Assembly (NCBI RefSeq): GCF_002838065.1
Contig: NZ_PIZU01000038.1
Coordinates: 1 to 45,559, forward strand
Origin: Mycobacterium hubeiense
GTDB lineage: Bacteria > Actinomycetota > Actinomycetes > Mycobacteriales > Mycobacteriaceae
Length of the DNA stretch: 45,559 nt
Direction: 5' to 3'
In this document: one piece after another, positions 16,057-23,061 of the stretch
How the letters are laid out: each line of letters opens with the position of its first letter
Numbering within the stretch: the first letter of the stretch is position 1
Program-made: the position numbers and the translations under genes
Notes under the pieces: model-generated
The model's database searches: none
Told to the model about the DNA's origin: nothing
Seen by the model: the letters and a program-made list of their open reading frames with translations, nothing else

Positions 16057-16192
16057 CGTCGGATCCTCTCCATGTGCTGTTGCTCGCCCACTGACGAACA
16101 ATTTCTCAACGAACAGCATCGCTGACGTAGTTCCCGCCAGCGCATATCGAGGCAAAACATTACCTGGCGAGCACCGCAGACGGGCGACGTTC

Positions 16193-16198
16193 TACATT
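16193..16198 (+). promoter_or_regulatory. -10 element for echA9
   Basis: TACATT at 16193-16198 lies 8 bases before the GTG at 16207. No Shine-Dalgarno sequence is seen between them, consistent with a leaderless mRNA for the echA9-echA8 pair. Confidence 0.45.
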
Positions 16199-16206
16199 GC
16201 ATACCC

Positions 16207-17247
16207 GTGACCGAAAAAAACGAGGACATCCTAGTAACTGTCGAGAACGGCGTCGGCCTCGTGACCCTGAACAGGCCGAAGGCGATCAATTCGCTGACCC
16301 ACGGCATGGTCACCGCGCTGGCGGAGGCACTCACCGAGTGGGAGCGCGACGAGCGCGTCCACACCGTCTTGCTGCGCGGCGCGGGTGAGCGCGGCCTGTG
16401 CGCGGGCGGTGACATCGTCGCGATCTACCACAGCGCGCAGGCCGACGGGTCCGAAGCGCGCCAGTTCTGGTACGACGAGTACCTGCTCAACGCCGAGATC
16501 GCCCGCTACCCCAAGCCGTATGTGGCATTGATGGACGGCATCGTGATGGGCGGCGGCGTCGGCGTCGGCGCGCACGCCCGCGAGCGCATCGTCACCGACA
16601 CCACCAAGATGGCCATGCCCGAAGTCGGTATCGGATTTATCCCCGACGTCGGCGGCACCTATCTGCTCGCACGCGCGCCCGGCTTGCTCGGCCTGCACGC
16701 CGCGCTGACCGGCGCCCCGTTCGACGGCGCCGACGCCATCGCCATGGGATTCGCCGACCACTACGTCCCCCACGAGAAGCTGGGCGAGCTCACCGACGCC
16801 ATTGTCGCCGACGGGCTCGACGCGGCGCTGGCCAAGTACGCCGTCGAGCCGCCCGCCAGTCAGCTTGCGGCGCAACGAGATTGGATCGACGAATGTTACG
16901 CCGGCGACACCGTCGCCGACATCGTCGCCGCCCTGCGCGGACGCGACCAAAAGCCGGCCAACGAGGCCGCCGACCTCATCGCCACCCGCTCGCCCATCGC
17001 GGTGTGCGTCGCATTGGAGGCCGTGCGCCGCGCCGCCAAGCTCGACACGCTGGAAGACGCACTGCGCCAGGAGTATCGGACGTCGTGCGCGGCGCTGCGC
17101 TCCCCTGACCTCGTCGAGGGCATCCGGGCGCAGGTGATCGACAAGGACCGCAACCCGAAATGGTCGCCGGCATCGCTGGCGGACGTCACCCCCGCCGACG
17201 TGGATGCCTACTTCGCGCCGGCCGACCGCGAATTGGAGCTGCCATGA
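16207..17247 (+). CDS. echA9: Enoyl-CoA hydratase/isomerase, 3-hydroxyisobutyryl-CoA hydrolase type (EchA9-like)
   Basis: A 346-residue crotonase-fold protein, longer than ordinary hydratases and typical of the 3-hydroxyisobutyryl-CoA hydrolase subgroup (ECH_2), which acts in valine degradation. Seen: NGVGLVTLNRPKAINSLTHGM, the CoA/oxyanion segments RGAGERGLCAGGDI and MDGIVMGGGVGVGAH, and the active-site region MPEVGIGFIPDVGGTYLLAR. The C-terminal extension (ADLIATRSPIAVCVALEAVRRA, EYRTSCAAL, RNPKWSPASLADVT) is diagnostic of the subgroup. It starts at GTG and its TGA overlaps the ATG of echA8 (ATGA at 17244-17247), so the two are translationally coupled. Synteny: Rv1071c. Confidence 0.92.
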   Translation: MTEKNEDILVTVENGVGLVTLNRPKAINSLTHGMVTALAEALTEWERDERVHTVLLRGAGERGLCAGGDIVAIYHSAQADGSEARQFWYDEYLLNAEIARYPKPYVALMDGIVMGGGVGVGAHARERIVTDTTKMAMPEVGIGFIPDVGGTYLLARAPGLLGLHAALTGAPFDGADAIAMGFADHYVPHEKLGELTDAIVADGLDAALAKYAVEPPASQLAAQRDWIDECYAGDTVADIVAALRGRDQKPANEAADLIATRSPIAVCVALEAVRRAAKLDTLEDALRQEYRTSCAALRSPDLVEGIRAQVIDKDRNPKWSPASLADVTPADVDAYFAPADRELELP

Positions 17248-18023
17248 CCCAGAACTACGAGACCATCCTCGTCACGCGCGACGAGCGCGTCGCCACCATC
17301 ACCCTGAACCGGCCCAAGGCGCTCAACGCGCTTAACAGCCAGGTGATGAACGAAGTCACCACCGCCGCAGCCGAATTCGACGCGGACCCAGGTGTCGGCG
17401 CGATCATCATCACCGGCAACGAGAAGGCGTTCGCCGCGGGCGCCGACATCAAGGAGATGGCGAGCCTGCGCTTCGCCGACGTCTTCGCGGCCGATTTCTT
17501 CGCCCAGTGGTCGAAATTCGCCGCCACCCGCACCCCCACGATCGCCGCGGTCGCCGGATATGCCCTCGGTGGTGGCTGCGAGCTGGCGATGATGTGCGAT
17601 CTGCTGATCGCCGCCGACACCGCGAAATTCGGCCAGCCCGAGATCAAGCTCGGCGTGCTGCCCGGCATGGGCGGTTCCCAGCGGCTGACCCGCGCCATCG
17701 GCAAGGCGAAGGCGATGGATCTGATCCTGACCGGACGCAACATGGACGCCGAGGAAGCCGAACGCGCCGGCCTGGTGTCCCGCGTCGTACCCGCCGACAA
17801 GCTGCTCGACGAGGCCAACGCGGTCGCCAAGACCATTGCCGGCATGTCGCTGTCGGCGTCGCGGATGGCCAAGGAGGCCGTCAACCGTGCGTTCGAAACC
17901 ACGCTCGCCGAGGGTCTGCTCTACGAGCGCAGGCTGTTCCACTCGGCGTTCGCCACCGACGACCAGACCGAGGGCATGAACGCCTTCACTGAGAAACGGC
18001 CACCGAACTTCACCCACCGCTAA
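17244..18023 (+). CDS. echA8: Enoyl-CoA hydratase (EchA8-like)
   Basis: A 259-residue crotonase that hydrates trans-2-enoyl-CoA to 3-hydroxyacyl-CoA in beta-oxidation. The catalytic glutamates are Glu113 in ALGGGCELAMMCD and Glu133 in FGQPEIKLGVLPGMGG, the standard arrangement of active hydratases. The oxyanion-hole segment KAFAAGADIKEM is also intact. Its ATG overlaps the echA9 stop by four bases. The membrane hydrolase follows after 9 bp, so the three genes probably form one operon, matching recalled Rv1071c-Rv1070c-Rv1069c. In M. tuberculosis EchA8 has been described as a general hydratase. Confidence 0.95.
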   Translation: MTQNYETILVTRDERVATITLNRPKALNALNSQVMNEVTTAAAEFDADPGVGAIIITGNEKAFAAGADIKEMASLRFADVFAADFFAQWSKFAATRTPTIAAVAGYALGGGCELAMMCDLLIAADTAKFGQPEIKLGVLPGMGGSQRLTRAIGKAKAMDLILTGRNMDAEEAERAGLVSRVVPADKLLDEANAVAKTIAGMSLSASRMAKEAVNRAFETTLAEGLLYERRLFHSAFATDDQTEGMNAFTEKRPPNFTHR

Positions 18024-18032
18024 AGTTCTTCC

Positions 18033-19721
18033 GTGACCGGCGCCCTCGAAACAACCGAAGAAGTACCGCCCGAAACAACGCCCGCCGCCGAAGCGTGGTG
18101 GGTGCGGCATTACACCTTCTTCGGCACCGCCGTCGGTCTGGTGTTCCTCTGGTTCTCGCTGACGCCGTCGCTGCTGCCGCGCGGGCCGCTGTTCCAGGGA
18201 CTGGTCAGCGGGGCAGCCGGCGCGATCGGCTACGGCCTCGGCGTCTTCGGCGTCTGGCTGGTGCGTTACATGCGGTCCAAGGACACCAGCCCGCCCGCGC
18301 CGCGGTGGGCGTGGCTCGCGCTCGTCGTGGTGGGCATTCTCGGCACCATCGGCATGATCGTCTGGTTCCACGTCTGGCAGGACGACGTCCGCGACCTCAT
18401 GGGCGTGCCGCGGCTGGGGTTCTGGGACCATCCGCTCACCGCGGTGCTGTCGATCGTCGTGCTGTTCGTGCTCGTCGAAATCGGACAGGCGGTCGGCAAG
18501 CTGGTGCGATATTTGACCCGTCAGCTCAATCGCTTTGCCCCGCCGCGGGTTTCGGCGGTCGTCGTGGTGGTGCTGCTGGTCGCATTGAGCATTGCTTTGC
18601 TCAACGGTGTGGTGGTCCGGTTCGCAATGAGCACCCTGAACAACACCTTCGAGACGGTGAACGACGAGACCGACCCGGACTTCCCGGCGCCGACGTCACG
18701 GCTGCGCTCGGGCGGCCCGGAATCCCTTGTCAGTTGGGAGTCGCTCGGTCATCAGGGCCGCATCTTCGTCGCGGCCGGCCCGACGGTCGAGGAGCTGTCC
18801 GCATTCAACGGAGCGCCCGCGGTGGAGCCCATCCGCGCCTACGCCGGACTGAATTCCGCCGACGGCATCAAGGCCACCGCCGAATTGGCGGCCAGGGAGC
18901 TGGTGCGCACCGGTGGGCTGGACCGCGACGTGGTCGCCGTCGCGACCACCACCGGCACCGGCTGGATCAACGAGGCCGAAGCGTCGGCGTTGGAGTACAT
19001 GTACAACGGCGACACCGCGATCGTGTCGATGCAGTACTCGTTCCTGCCGAGCTGGCTGTCGTTCTTGGTGGACAAGGAGAATGCGCGCCAGGCCGGGCAG
19101 GCGTTGTTCGAAGCGGTCGACGCGCTGGTGCGCGAAATGCCCGAGGCGCAGCGGCCCAAGGTCGTGGTGTTCGGCGAGAGCCTGGGTTCGTTCGGCGGCG
19201 AGGCGCCGTTCCTGGCGCTCAACAACCTGGTGGCCCGCACCGACGGCGCATTGTTCAGCGGGCCGACGTTCAACAACACCATCTGGACCGAACTGACCCG
19301 CACCCGCGACGCCGGGTCACCCATGTGGCTGCCGATCTACGACAAAGGTGAGAACGTCCGGTTTGTCGCACGGCCGGAGAACCTCGGCCGGCCCGAGGAA
19401 CCGTGGGCCACACCGCGGGCGGTGTATTTACAACACGCCTCCGATCCGATCGCGTGGTGGAACCCGGATCTGCTGTTCGCCGAACCGGATTGGCTGAAGG
19501 AGCCACGCGGTTACGACGTATCGCCGCGCATGCAGTGGATCCCGGTGGTGACGTTCCTGCAGGTCTCCGCCGACATGGCGGTGGCGGTCGACGTACCCGA
19601 CGGCCACGGCCACGTCTACGTCAAAGACGTGGCCAACGGGTGGGCGGCGGTGTTGCAGCCGCCGGGCTGGACACCGGCGAAGACGGAGAAGCTGCGGCCC
19701 ATCCTGCATCCCGACGACTAA
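18033..19721 (+). CDS. Membrane alpha/beta-hydrolase family protein (Rv1069c-like)
   Basis: A 562-residue protein with about five N-terminal membrane segments within residues 20-200 (for example FFGTAVGLVFLWFSL, WLALVVVGILGTIGMIVW, VVVVVLLVALSIALLN) followed by an alpha/beta-hydrolase-9-type domain. The GxSxG nucleophile is Ser383 in VVFGESLGSFGGE; a likely catalytic His is in DVPDGHGHVY near the end. Conserved phrases such as FSLTPSLLPRG, GWINEAEASALEYMYNGDTAIVSMQYS and HASDPIAWW match an actinobacterial family of unknown substrate. The GTG at 18033 gives the full first helix. Its TAA overlaps the TAG of the convergent rhodanese gene. Confidence 0.85.
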   Translation: MTGALETTEEVPPETTPAAEAWWVRHYTFFGTAVGLVFLWFSLTPSLLPRGPLFQGLVSGAAGAIGYGLGVFGVWLVRYMRSKDTSPPAPRWAWLALVVVGILGTIGMIVWFHVWQDDVRDLMGVPRLGFWDHPLTAVLSIVVLFVLVEIGQAVGKLVRYLTRQLNRFAPPRVSAVVVVVLLVALSIALLNGVVVRFAMSTLNNTFETVNDETDPDFPAPTSRLRSGGPESLVSWESLGHQGRIFVAAGPTVEELSAFNGAPAVEPIRAYAGLNSADGIKATAELAARELVRTGGLDRDVVAVATTTGTGWINEAEASALEYMYNGDTAIVSMQYSFLPSWLSFLVDKENARQAGQALFEAVDALVREMPEAQRPKVVVFGESLGSFGGEAPFLALNNLVARTDGALFSGPTFNNTIWTELTRTRDAGSPMWLPIYDKGENVRFVARPENLGRPEEPWATPRAVYLQHASDPIAWWNPDLLFAEPDWLKEPRGYDVSPRMQWIPVVTFLQVSADMAVAVDVPDGHGHVYVKDVANGWAAVLQPPGWTPAKTEKLRPILHPDD

Positions 19722-20107
19722 CGGGTTAGCGAATTCACCTGCGCCAGCACAGCTTTCAGTGCGTGATACCCGCCGATGACGTCGGTGGCCCGGTGCAGCC
19801 CGAGATCGAGCAGCGAGGCCGCGGCCAGGCTCGAGGTGTAGCCCTGCGAGCACAGCAGCACCCACTCGACGTCGTCGTCGACGGCCTGCCGCAGCCGGGC
19901 ATCCGACGTCGGATCGCAGCGCCACTCCAGCACATTGCGTTCGATCACCAGCGCGTCGGGGACGACGCCCTCCCGTGCGCGCTGCGCGGCAGGGCGGATG
20001 TCGACGAGCACCGCGCCACGGGCCAGCGCCGCGGGAACCTCCTGCGCATCCAGGCGACGCAGGCGGGTGCGGGCGGCTTCGAGTAGGGCATCGATGCGGC
20101 TGGGCAT
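19718..20107 (-). CDS. Rhodanese-like sulfurtransferase (Rv1066-like)
   Basis: A 129-residue single rhodanese domain. It contains GAVLVDIRPAAQRAREG and the active-site loop LLCSQGYTSSLAAASL with Cys86, which would carry the persulfide, then VIGGYHALKAV. The order of genes puts it directly behind the cysteine-dioxygenase-like gene with one base between; GGAGGG at the end of that gene serves as its ribosome binding site. Together they suggest handling of cysteine-derived sulfur, for example moving sulfane sulfur from mercaptopyruvate or thiosulfate. It overlaps the convergent membrane hydrolase by 4 bases at the stops. Confidence 0.88.
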   Translation of the reverse strand: MPSRIDALLEAARTRLRRLDAQEVPAALARGAVLVDIRPAAQRAREGVVPDALVIERNVLEWRCDPTSDARLRQAVDDDVEWVLLCSQGYTSSLAAASLLDLGLHRATDVIGGYHALKAVLAQVNSLTR

Positions 20108-20108
20108 T

Positions 20109-20642
20109 TCAGTTTCCCTCCGGTGCGTCAGTCAGCTCGGTGCGCTTGCGGCGCAGCGTGTTTCGCTCTGTCACCTGGTAGTAGGACATCGCCGTCAACG
20201 GCGGCGAATAGGCGTGCACGCTGAGCGTCGGCCACGGCGCCGGGTCGGGCGCCCAGACCACATCGTGCACCCACCCGAGCGGAAAGCCGGCCTGATCGCC
20301 GGCCACCAGCCGTCGGCGTCGCAACGCCGCACCGTCCCAACGGGTTTCGGCCAGCGCACCGGAAACCACCGTCAGCGCGCCGAGCGAGCCGCCGTGGTCG
20401 TGCAGTTCGGTCGCGCGCTCGGGCACCCAACTGATCAACCAGACGTCGAGTTCGTCGTCACCGTAAAGCCTTGTGAACCAGCGATCGTCGGTGGGCAGGC
20501 CGCCGGCGGGCAGCAGCCGGTCATAGCGGCCGGACAGCACGTCGTCGGCACCGCGGTCGGTCGCCTGCATCAGATCGGGCAGCCGCAGCCGGGTGGGCGC
20601 CGAAACAGCAGCGGGCAACGCGGCAGAAAGAGTGGAAACCAT
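20109..20642 (-). CDS. Cysteine dioxygenase-like cupin protein (Rv1065-like)
   Basis: A 177-residue cupin of the cysteine dioxygenase type I family. These iron enzymes oxidise cysteine (or 3-mercaptopropionate) to the sulfinate. The metal-binding histidines are visible: His81 and His83 in ATELHDHGGS and His126 in PLGWVHDVVW; VHAYSPPLTAMSYY follows as in other members. The ATG at 20642 has GGAG 9 bases upstream. It is the first protein-coding gene of a two-gene operon with the rhodanese and is preceded by a short leader ORF with adjacent Cys codons, which hints at regulation by cysteine supply. Cysteine versus another thiol as substrate cannot be decided here. Confidence 0.88.
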   Translation of the reverse strand: MVSTLSAALPAAVSAPTRLRLPDLMQATDRGADDVLSGRYDRLLPAGGLPTDDRWFTRLYGDDELDVWLISWVPERATELHDHGGSLGALTVVSGALAETRWDGAALRRRRLVAGDQAGFPLGWVHDVVWAPDPAPWPTLSVHAYSPPLTAMSYYQVTERNTLRRKRTELTDAPEGN

Positions 20643-20754
20643 GGACGGACTCCAGAGAACGGACGGATAGGGGCGGGCACTCTCAGGCCCGACAACACTC
20701 CCTAAACCCGGTCCGCTGCGTCACGGCCGCCAGTGTTGCATAGATTGTCGGCAT
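20643..20754 (-). promoter_or_regulatory. Putative cysteine-responsive leader with Cys-Cys uORF (20683-20754)
   Basis: On the minus strand an ATG at 20754 opens a 23-codon ORF that ends FRECCRA and stops at 20683; an in-frame GTG at 20724 gives a 13-residue version. The two TGT codons (20692-20697) are followed at once by a GC hairpin, CGGGC (20687-20691) with GCCCG (20674-20678), then the dioxygenase Shine-Dalgarno. CGGAC within the uORF can also pair with GTCCG beside the GGAG. GGACGGA occurs twice (20643, 20661). The arrangement resembles polycysteine leader ORFs reported as cysteine attenuators in mycobacteria. Two cysteines is fewer than in those cases; function is inferred. Confidence 0.45.
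20741..20746 (+). promoter_or_regulatory. -10 element for lpqV
   Basis: TAGATT lies 6 bases before the lpqV ATG at 20753, a leaderless placement. The lpqV ATG overlaps the ATG of the opposing leader ORF (CATG at 20752-20755), so lpqV and the dioxygenase operon share a compact divergent control region. Confidence 0.5.
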
Positions 20755-21172
20755 GCGCAGGTACCTCCTCGGCACCCTCACTGCGGCTTGTGCGGTCCTC
20801 GCGGCCTGCTCTACGGGGACTGACAGCGAGCCGACACCGGCCCCGGCCACCACCACCCAGACGTCCGAGACGCACAAGCCGGCACCTGGCGCGGTCGAGG
20901 TCTCCCCCGGCGGTGTGACGACGGCCATCGGCGCGGACGCCGACTCCACCGAAGACGAGTACTTCCAGGCCTGCAAGGCCGCCAAGGACTGGATGGACCA
21001 GCAGGGCGGTGACCGCAAATCGCAGATCGAGCCGTATCTGCAGACGCTGCAGGCGCCCGACGCGACCCCTGGGCCCGCGACCTTCAACGAGCCGTGGGCG
21101 CAGTTGTCGCCGGCCCGGCAGGCCGCGGTGATCGTCGCGGTGCAGGCGGCCGCCGACGAGCTCTGCGGCTAA
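20753..21172 (+). CDS. lpqV: Lipoprotein LpqV
   Basis: A 139-residue secreted lipoprotein. The signal peptide MRRYLLGTLTAACAVLAAC ends in the lipobox VLAAC, with Cys19 as the lipidated residue. A Thr/Pro-rich linker (residues 20-50) is followed by a small helical domain with two cysteines (QACKAAKDWMDQQGG and the C-terminal ADELCG) that may be joined by a disulfide. This fits mycobacterial LpqV (Rv1064c) in both sequence style and position. Its role is unknown; it would sit on the outer face of the cytoplasmic membrane. The mRNA is probably leaderless. Confidence 0.9.
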   Translation: MRRYLLGTLTAACAVLAACSTGTDSEPTPAPATTTQTSETHKPAPGAVEVSPGGVTTAIGADADSTEDEYFQACKAAKDWMDQQGGDRKSQIEPYLQTLQAPDATPGPATFNEPWAQLSPARQAAVIVAVQAAADELCG

Positions 21173-21226
21173 GAATCACGCTGGGCGCAATGTCGGCGAT
21201 GCCCATGCGAGTGGGCCTTGGCTGCG

Positions 21227-21304
21227 TCGAATGTGCGCTGGCTGCGGGATTTCTCGCGGCGCGACGCGGTGGGCGCACACTGGACGCTGTGGGCGCACAC
21301 TCGA
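21227..21304. repeat. Repeated GTGGGCGCACACT units and inverted partner between convergent genes
   Basis: GTGGGCGCACACT occurs twice, at 21269-21281 and 21289-21301, 20 bases apart. TCGAATGTGCGC at 21227-21238 is the inverted form of GCGCACACTCGA (21293-21304) with one mismatch. A long imperfect stem can form between the lpqV and SulP stops, so it may act as a terminator for one or both genes. Confidence 0.5.
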
Positions 21305-21314
21305 GGCGTCGAGG

Positions 21315-23030
21315 CTATGAGGCGTCCGAGCCACCCTGCGCGGCGATCCACTCCCGGCCGCGGGCTGCGGCGGTGTCGACGGCTTCGAAAGCCACATCGG
21401 TCCCCGGCACGATGCCGTCCTCGCCGACGATGTCGGTGATGCCGCCCCGTTGGAAGATCTCGGCGGTGGCCGAGTCCACCCCCGCGATGTACAGCCGGCC
21501 GTTGTGGGATTTCAGGCCGTCGGCCCACCGGCGCAATGCCTTGATCGCCACCGACGACGGCACGTCGGGCAGGGCACGCAGACTGAGTACGACGACGGCG
21601 TTGCGCGAGCCGTCCACTTTGGGCCATTCCTCGTCGATACGGGCCACCTCGGCGAACAGCCCGACGCCCTGGTAGTGCAGCACGGTCACATCGTTGTCTG
21701 CGACGCGGTCCGGCACCGGCGCGATCCGCCATCCGCCGTCGCTAGGCTGCAGCGCCACCAATTGAGCCGCCTGCGAGGCCTTGACGCAGTAGAGCACCAG
21801 CGACGTGACGACACCGATGAAGATCGCGATGTGCAGCGGCAGTTGGGTGGTCGCCAGGAAGGTGATCACCATCGCGATGGCGGACAGCGGCGCAACCCGG
21901 AACACCATCTTGATGTCCGCCCATCGCCCGGTCACCAGCTCGATCCCGATCACCAGAATCAGCCCGCCGATCACCGGCATCGGAATGATCTCGGCCACCG
22001 AGCCGACCAGCAGCACCAGCAGCAGAAGCCAGATGCCGGCGAAGATGCCCGCCCAGCGGGTCTGCGCCCCCGCAGAAGTGGCGACGCCGGTTCGCGACAA
22101 CGACCCGCCGGTGGGCAGCGCCCCGAAGAGCCCGCCGGTGACGTTGGCCGCGCCCTGCGCCATGAAGTCCCCGTTCATGTTGCTGCGGCTGCCGTCGGGG
22201 TTGGGCACCGCCGCTGAGATGCCGGCGGCCTGAGCGAGCGCGACCAGGGCGACCGCCACACCGCCGATCACCAACTCCGGCATGGCGCCGACGTTCGGAA
22301 GGGTCAGCGGGGGAAGCGAATTCGCGATGGACGCGATATTGCCGACGGTCTCGACCTCGATCCTCGCGATCGCCACCACCGCGGTGACCACCACGAGTGC
22401 GATCAGAATGGCGAAAGATTCCAGCGGTTTGATGAAGTGGAACACCGCCCACACCGCAACGGTGCCCAGCGCGACAGCCACCGCGGCGACTTCCCACTGC
22501 CCGACATGCGCGAACGCGTCGATGAACTTGCCGATGGTGTTGCCGCTCTCGGGCCGATAGCCGGTGGCGTCGTGCAGCACCCCGGCGATGATCTGCAGGG
22601 CGATGCCGGTCGAAAAGCCGGTCATCACCGCATTGGAGACGAAGTTCATGATCGCGCCGAACCGCAGCAGCCCGAAGAGCAGCATCACCGCGCCGACGAC
22701 GATGGCCAGCGCGGCGATATTGGCCGGGTCAGTCGGATCGAGGCCGGCGTCGTCCAGCACGCTGCGCGAGGTCAGCGCGATGGCGCTGGTCAACGTTGTC
22801 ACCATCAACACGGTGCGCGCGAACAGCGAGCCGATGATGCCGGGCACCATGCCCGCATAAAGCCCCGCAACGGGATTAAACCCGCCGATGCTCGCGTAGG
22901 CCATGCCCTCGGGTATGGAGAACAGTCCGGTCACCAGGCCGGAAACCGCGTCACGGGGTCGCGGGCGCCCGAGACCCTTCATTGCGCTTCGCAGCTTCGA
23001 TGGTGCGGTCACGCTGAACAACCTTGCCAT
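21315..23030 (-). CDS. SulP/SLC26-type anion transporter with STAS domain, copy 1
   Basis: A 571-residue SulP family protein. The transport domain (about 20-420) opens with RDAVSGLVTGLFSIPEGMAYASIGGFNPVAGLYAGMVPG, has 10-14 hydrophobic segments and the conserved NMNGDFMAQGAANVTGGLFGALPTGGSLSRTGV. The C-terminal cytoplasmic STAS domain (about 440-560) contains AVVVLSLRALPDVPSSVAIKALRRWADGL. SulP members carry sulfate, bicarbonate or dicarboxylates; the substrate cannot be read from sequence, though the sulfur genes nearby make sulfate or sulfite plausible. It is head to head with copy 2 with 31 bp between start codons. I do not recall SulP genes at this position in M. tuberculosis. Confidence 0.9.
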   Translation of the reverse strand: MARLFSVTAPSKLRSAMKGLGRPRPRDAVSGLVTGLFSIPEGMAYASIGGFNPVAGLYAGMVPGIIGSLFARTVLMVTTLTSAIALTSRSVLDDAGLDPTDPANIAALAIVVGAVMLLFGLLRFGAIMNFVSNAVMTGFSTGIALQIIAGVLHDATGYRPESGNTIGKFIDAFAHVGQWEVAAVAVALGTVAVWAVFHFIKPLESFAILIALVVVTAVVAIARIEVETVGNIASIANSLPPLTLPNVGAMPELVIGGVAVALVALAQAAGISAAVPNPDGSRSNMNGDFMAQGAANVTGGLFGALPTGGSLSRTGVATSAGAQTRWAGIFAGIWLLLLVLLVGSVAEIIPMPVIGGLILVIGIELVTGRWADIKMVFRVAPLSAIAMVITFLATTQLPLHIAIFIGVVTSLVLYCVKASQAAQLVALQPSDGGWRIAPVPDRVADNDVTVLHYQGVGLFAEVARIDEEWPKVDGSRNAVVVLSLRALPDVPSSVAIKALRRWADGLKSHNGRLYIAGVDSATAEIFQRGGITDIVGEDGIVPGTDVAFEAVDTAAARGREWIAAQGGSDAS

Positions 23031-23061
23031 TGTGGGGCGCGCGCCGGGCGATACTTGCGCA

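Noticed and set aside
17208..18431. A 407-codon minus-strand frame opposite echA8
   Set aside because: Composition is His/Arg/Gly-rich shadow sequence without any motif; echA8 on the other strand has all catalytic residues.
20643..20700. Possible TPP riboswitch, because the dioxygenase leader contains GGCCTGAGAG
   Set aside because: The other conserved TPP-aptamer segments are missing and the operon has no link with thiamine. The Cys-Cys leader ORF explains the region better.
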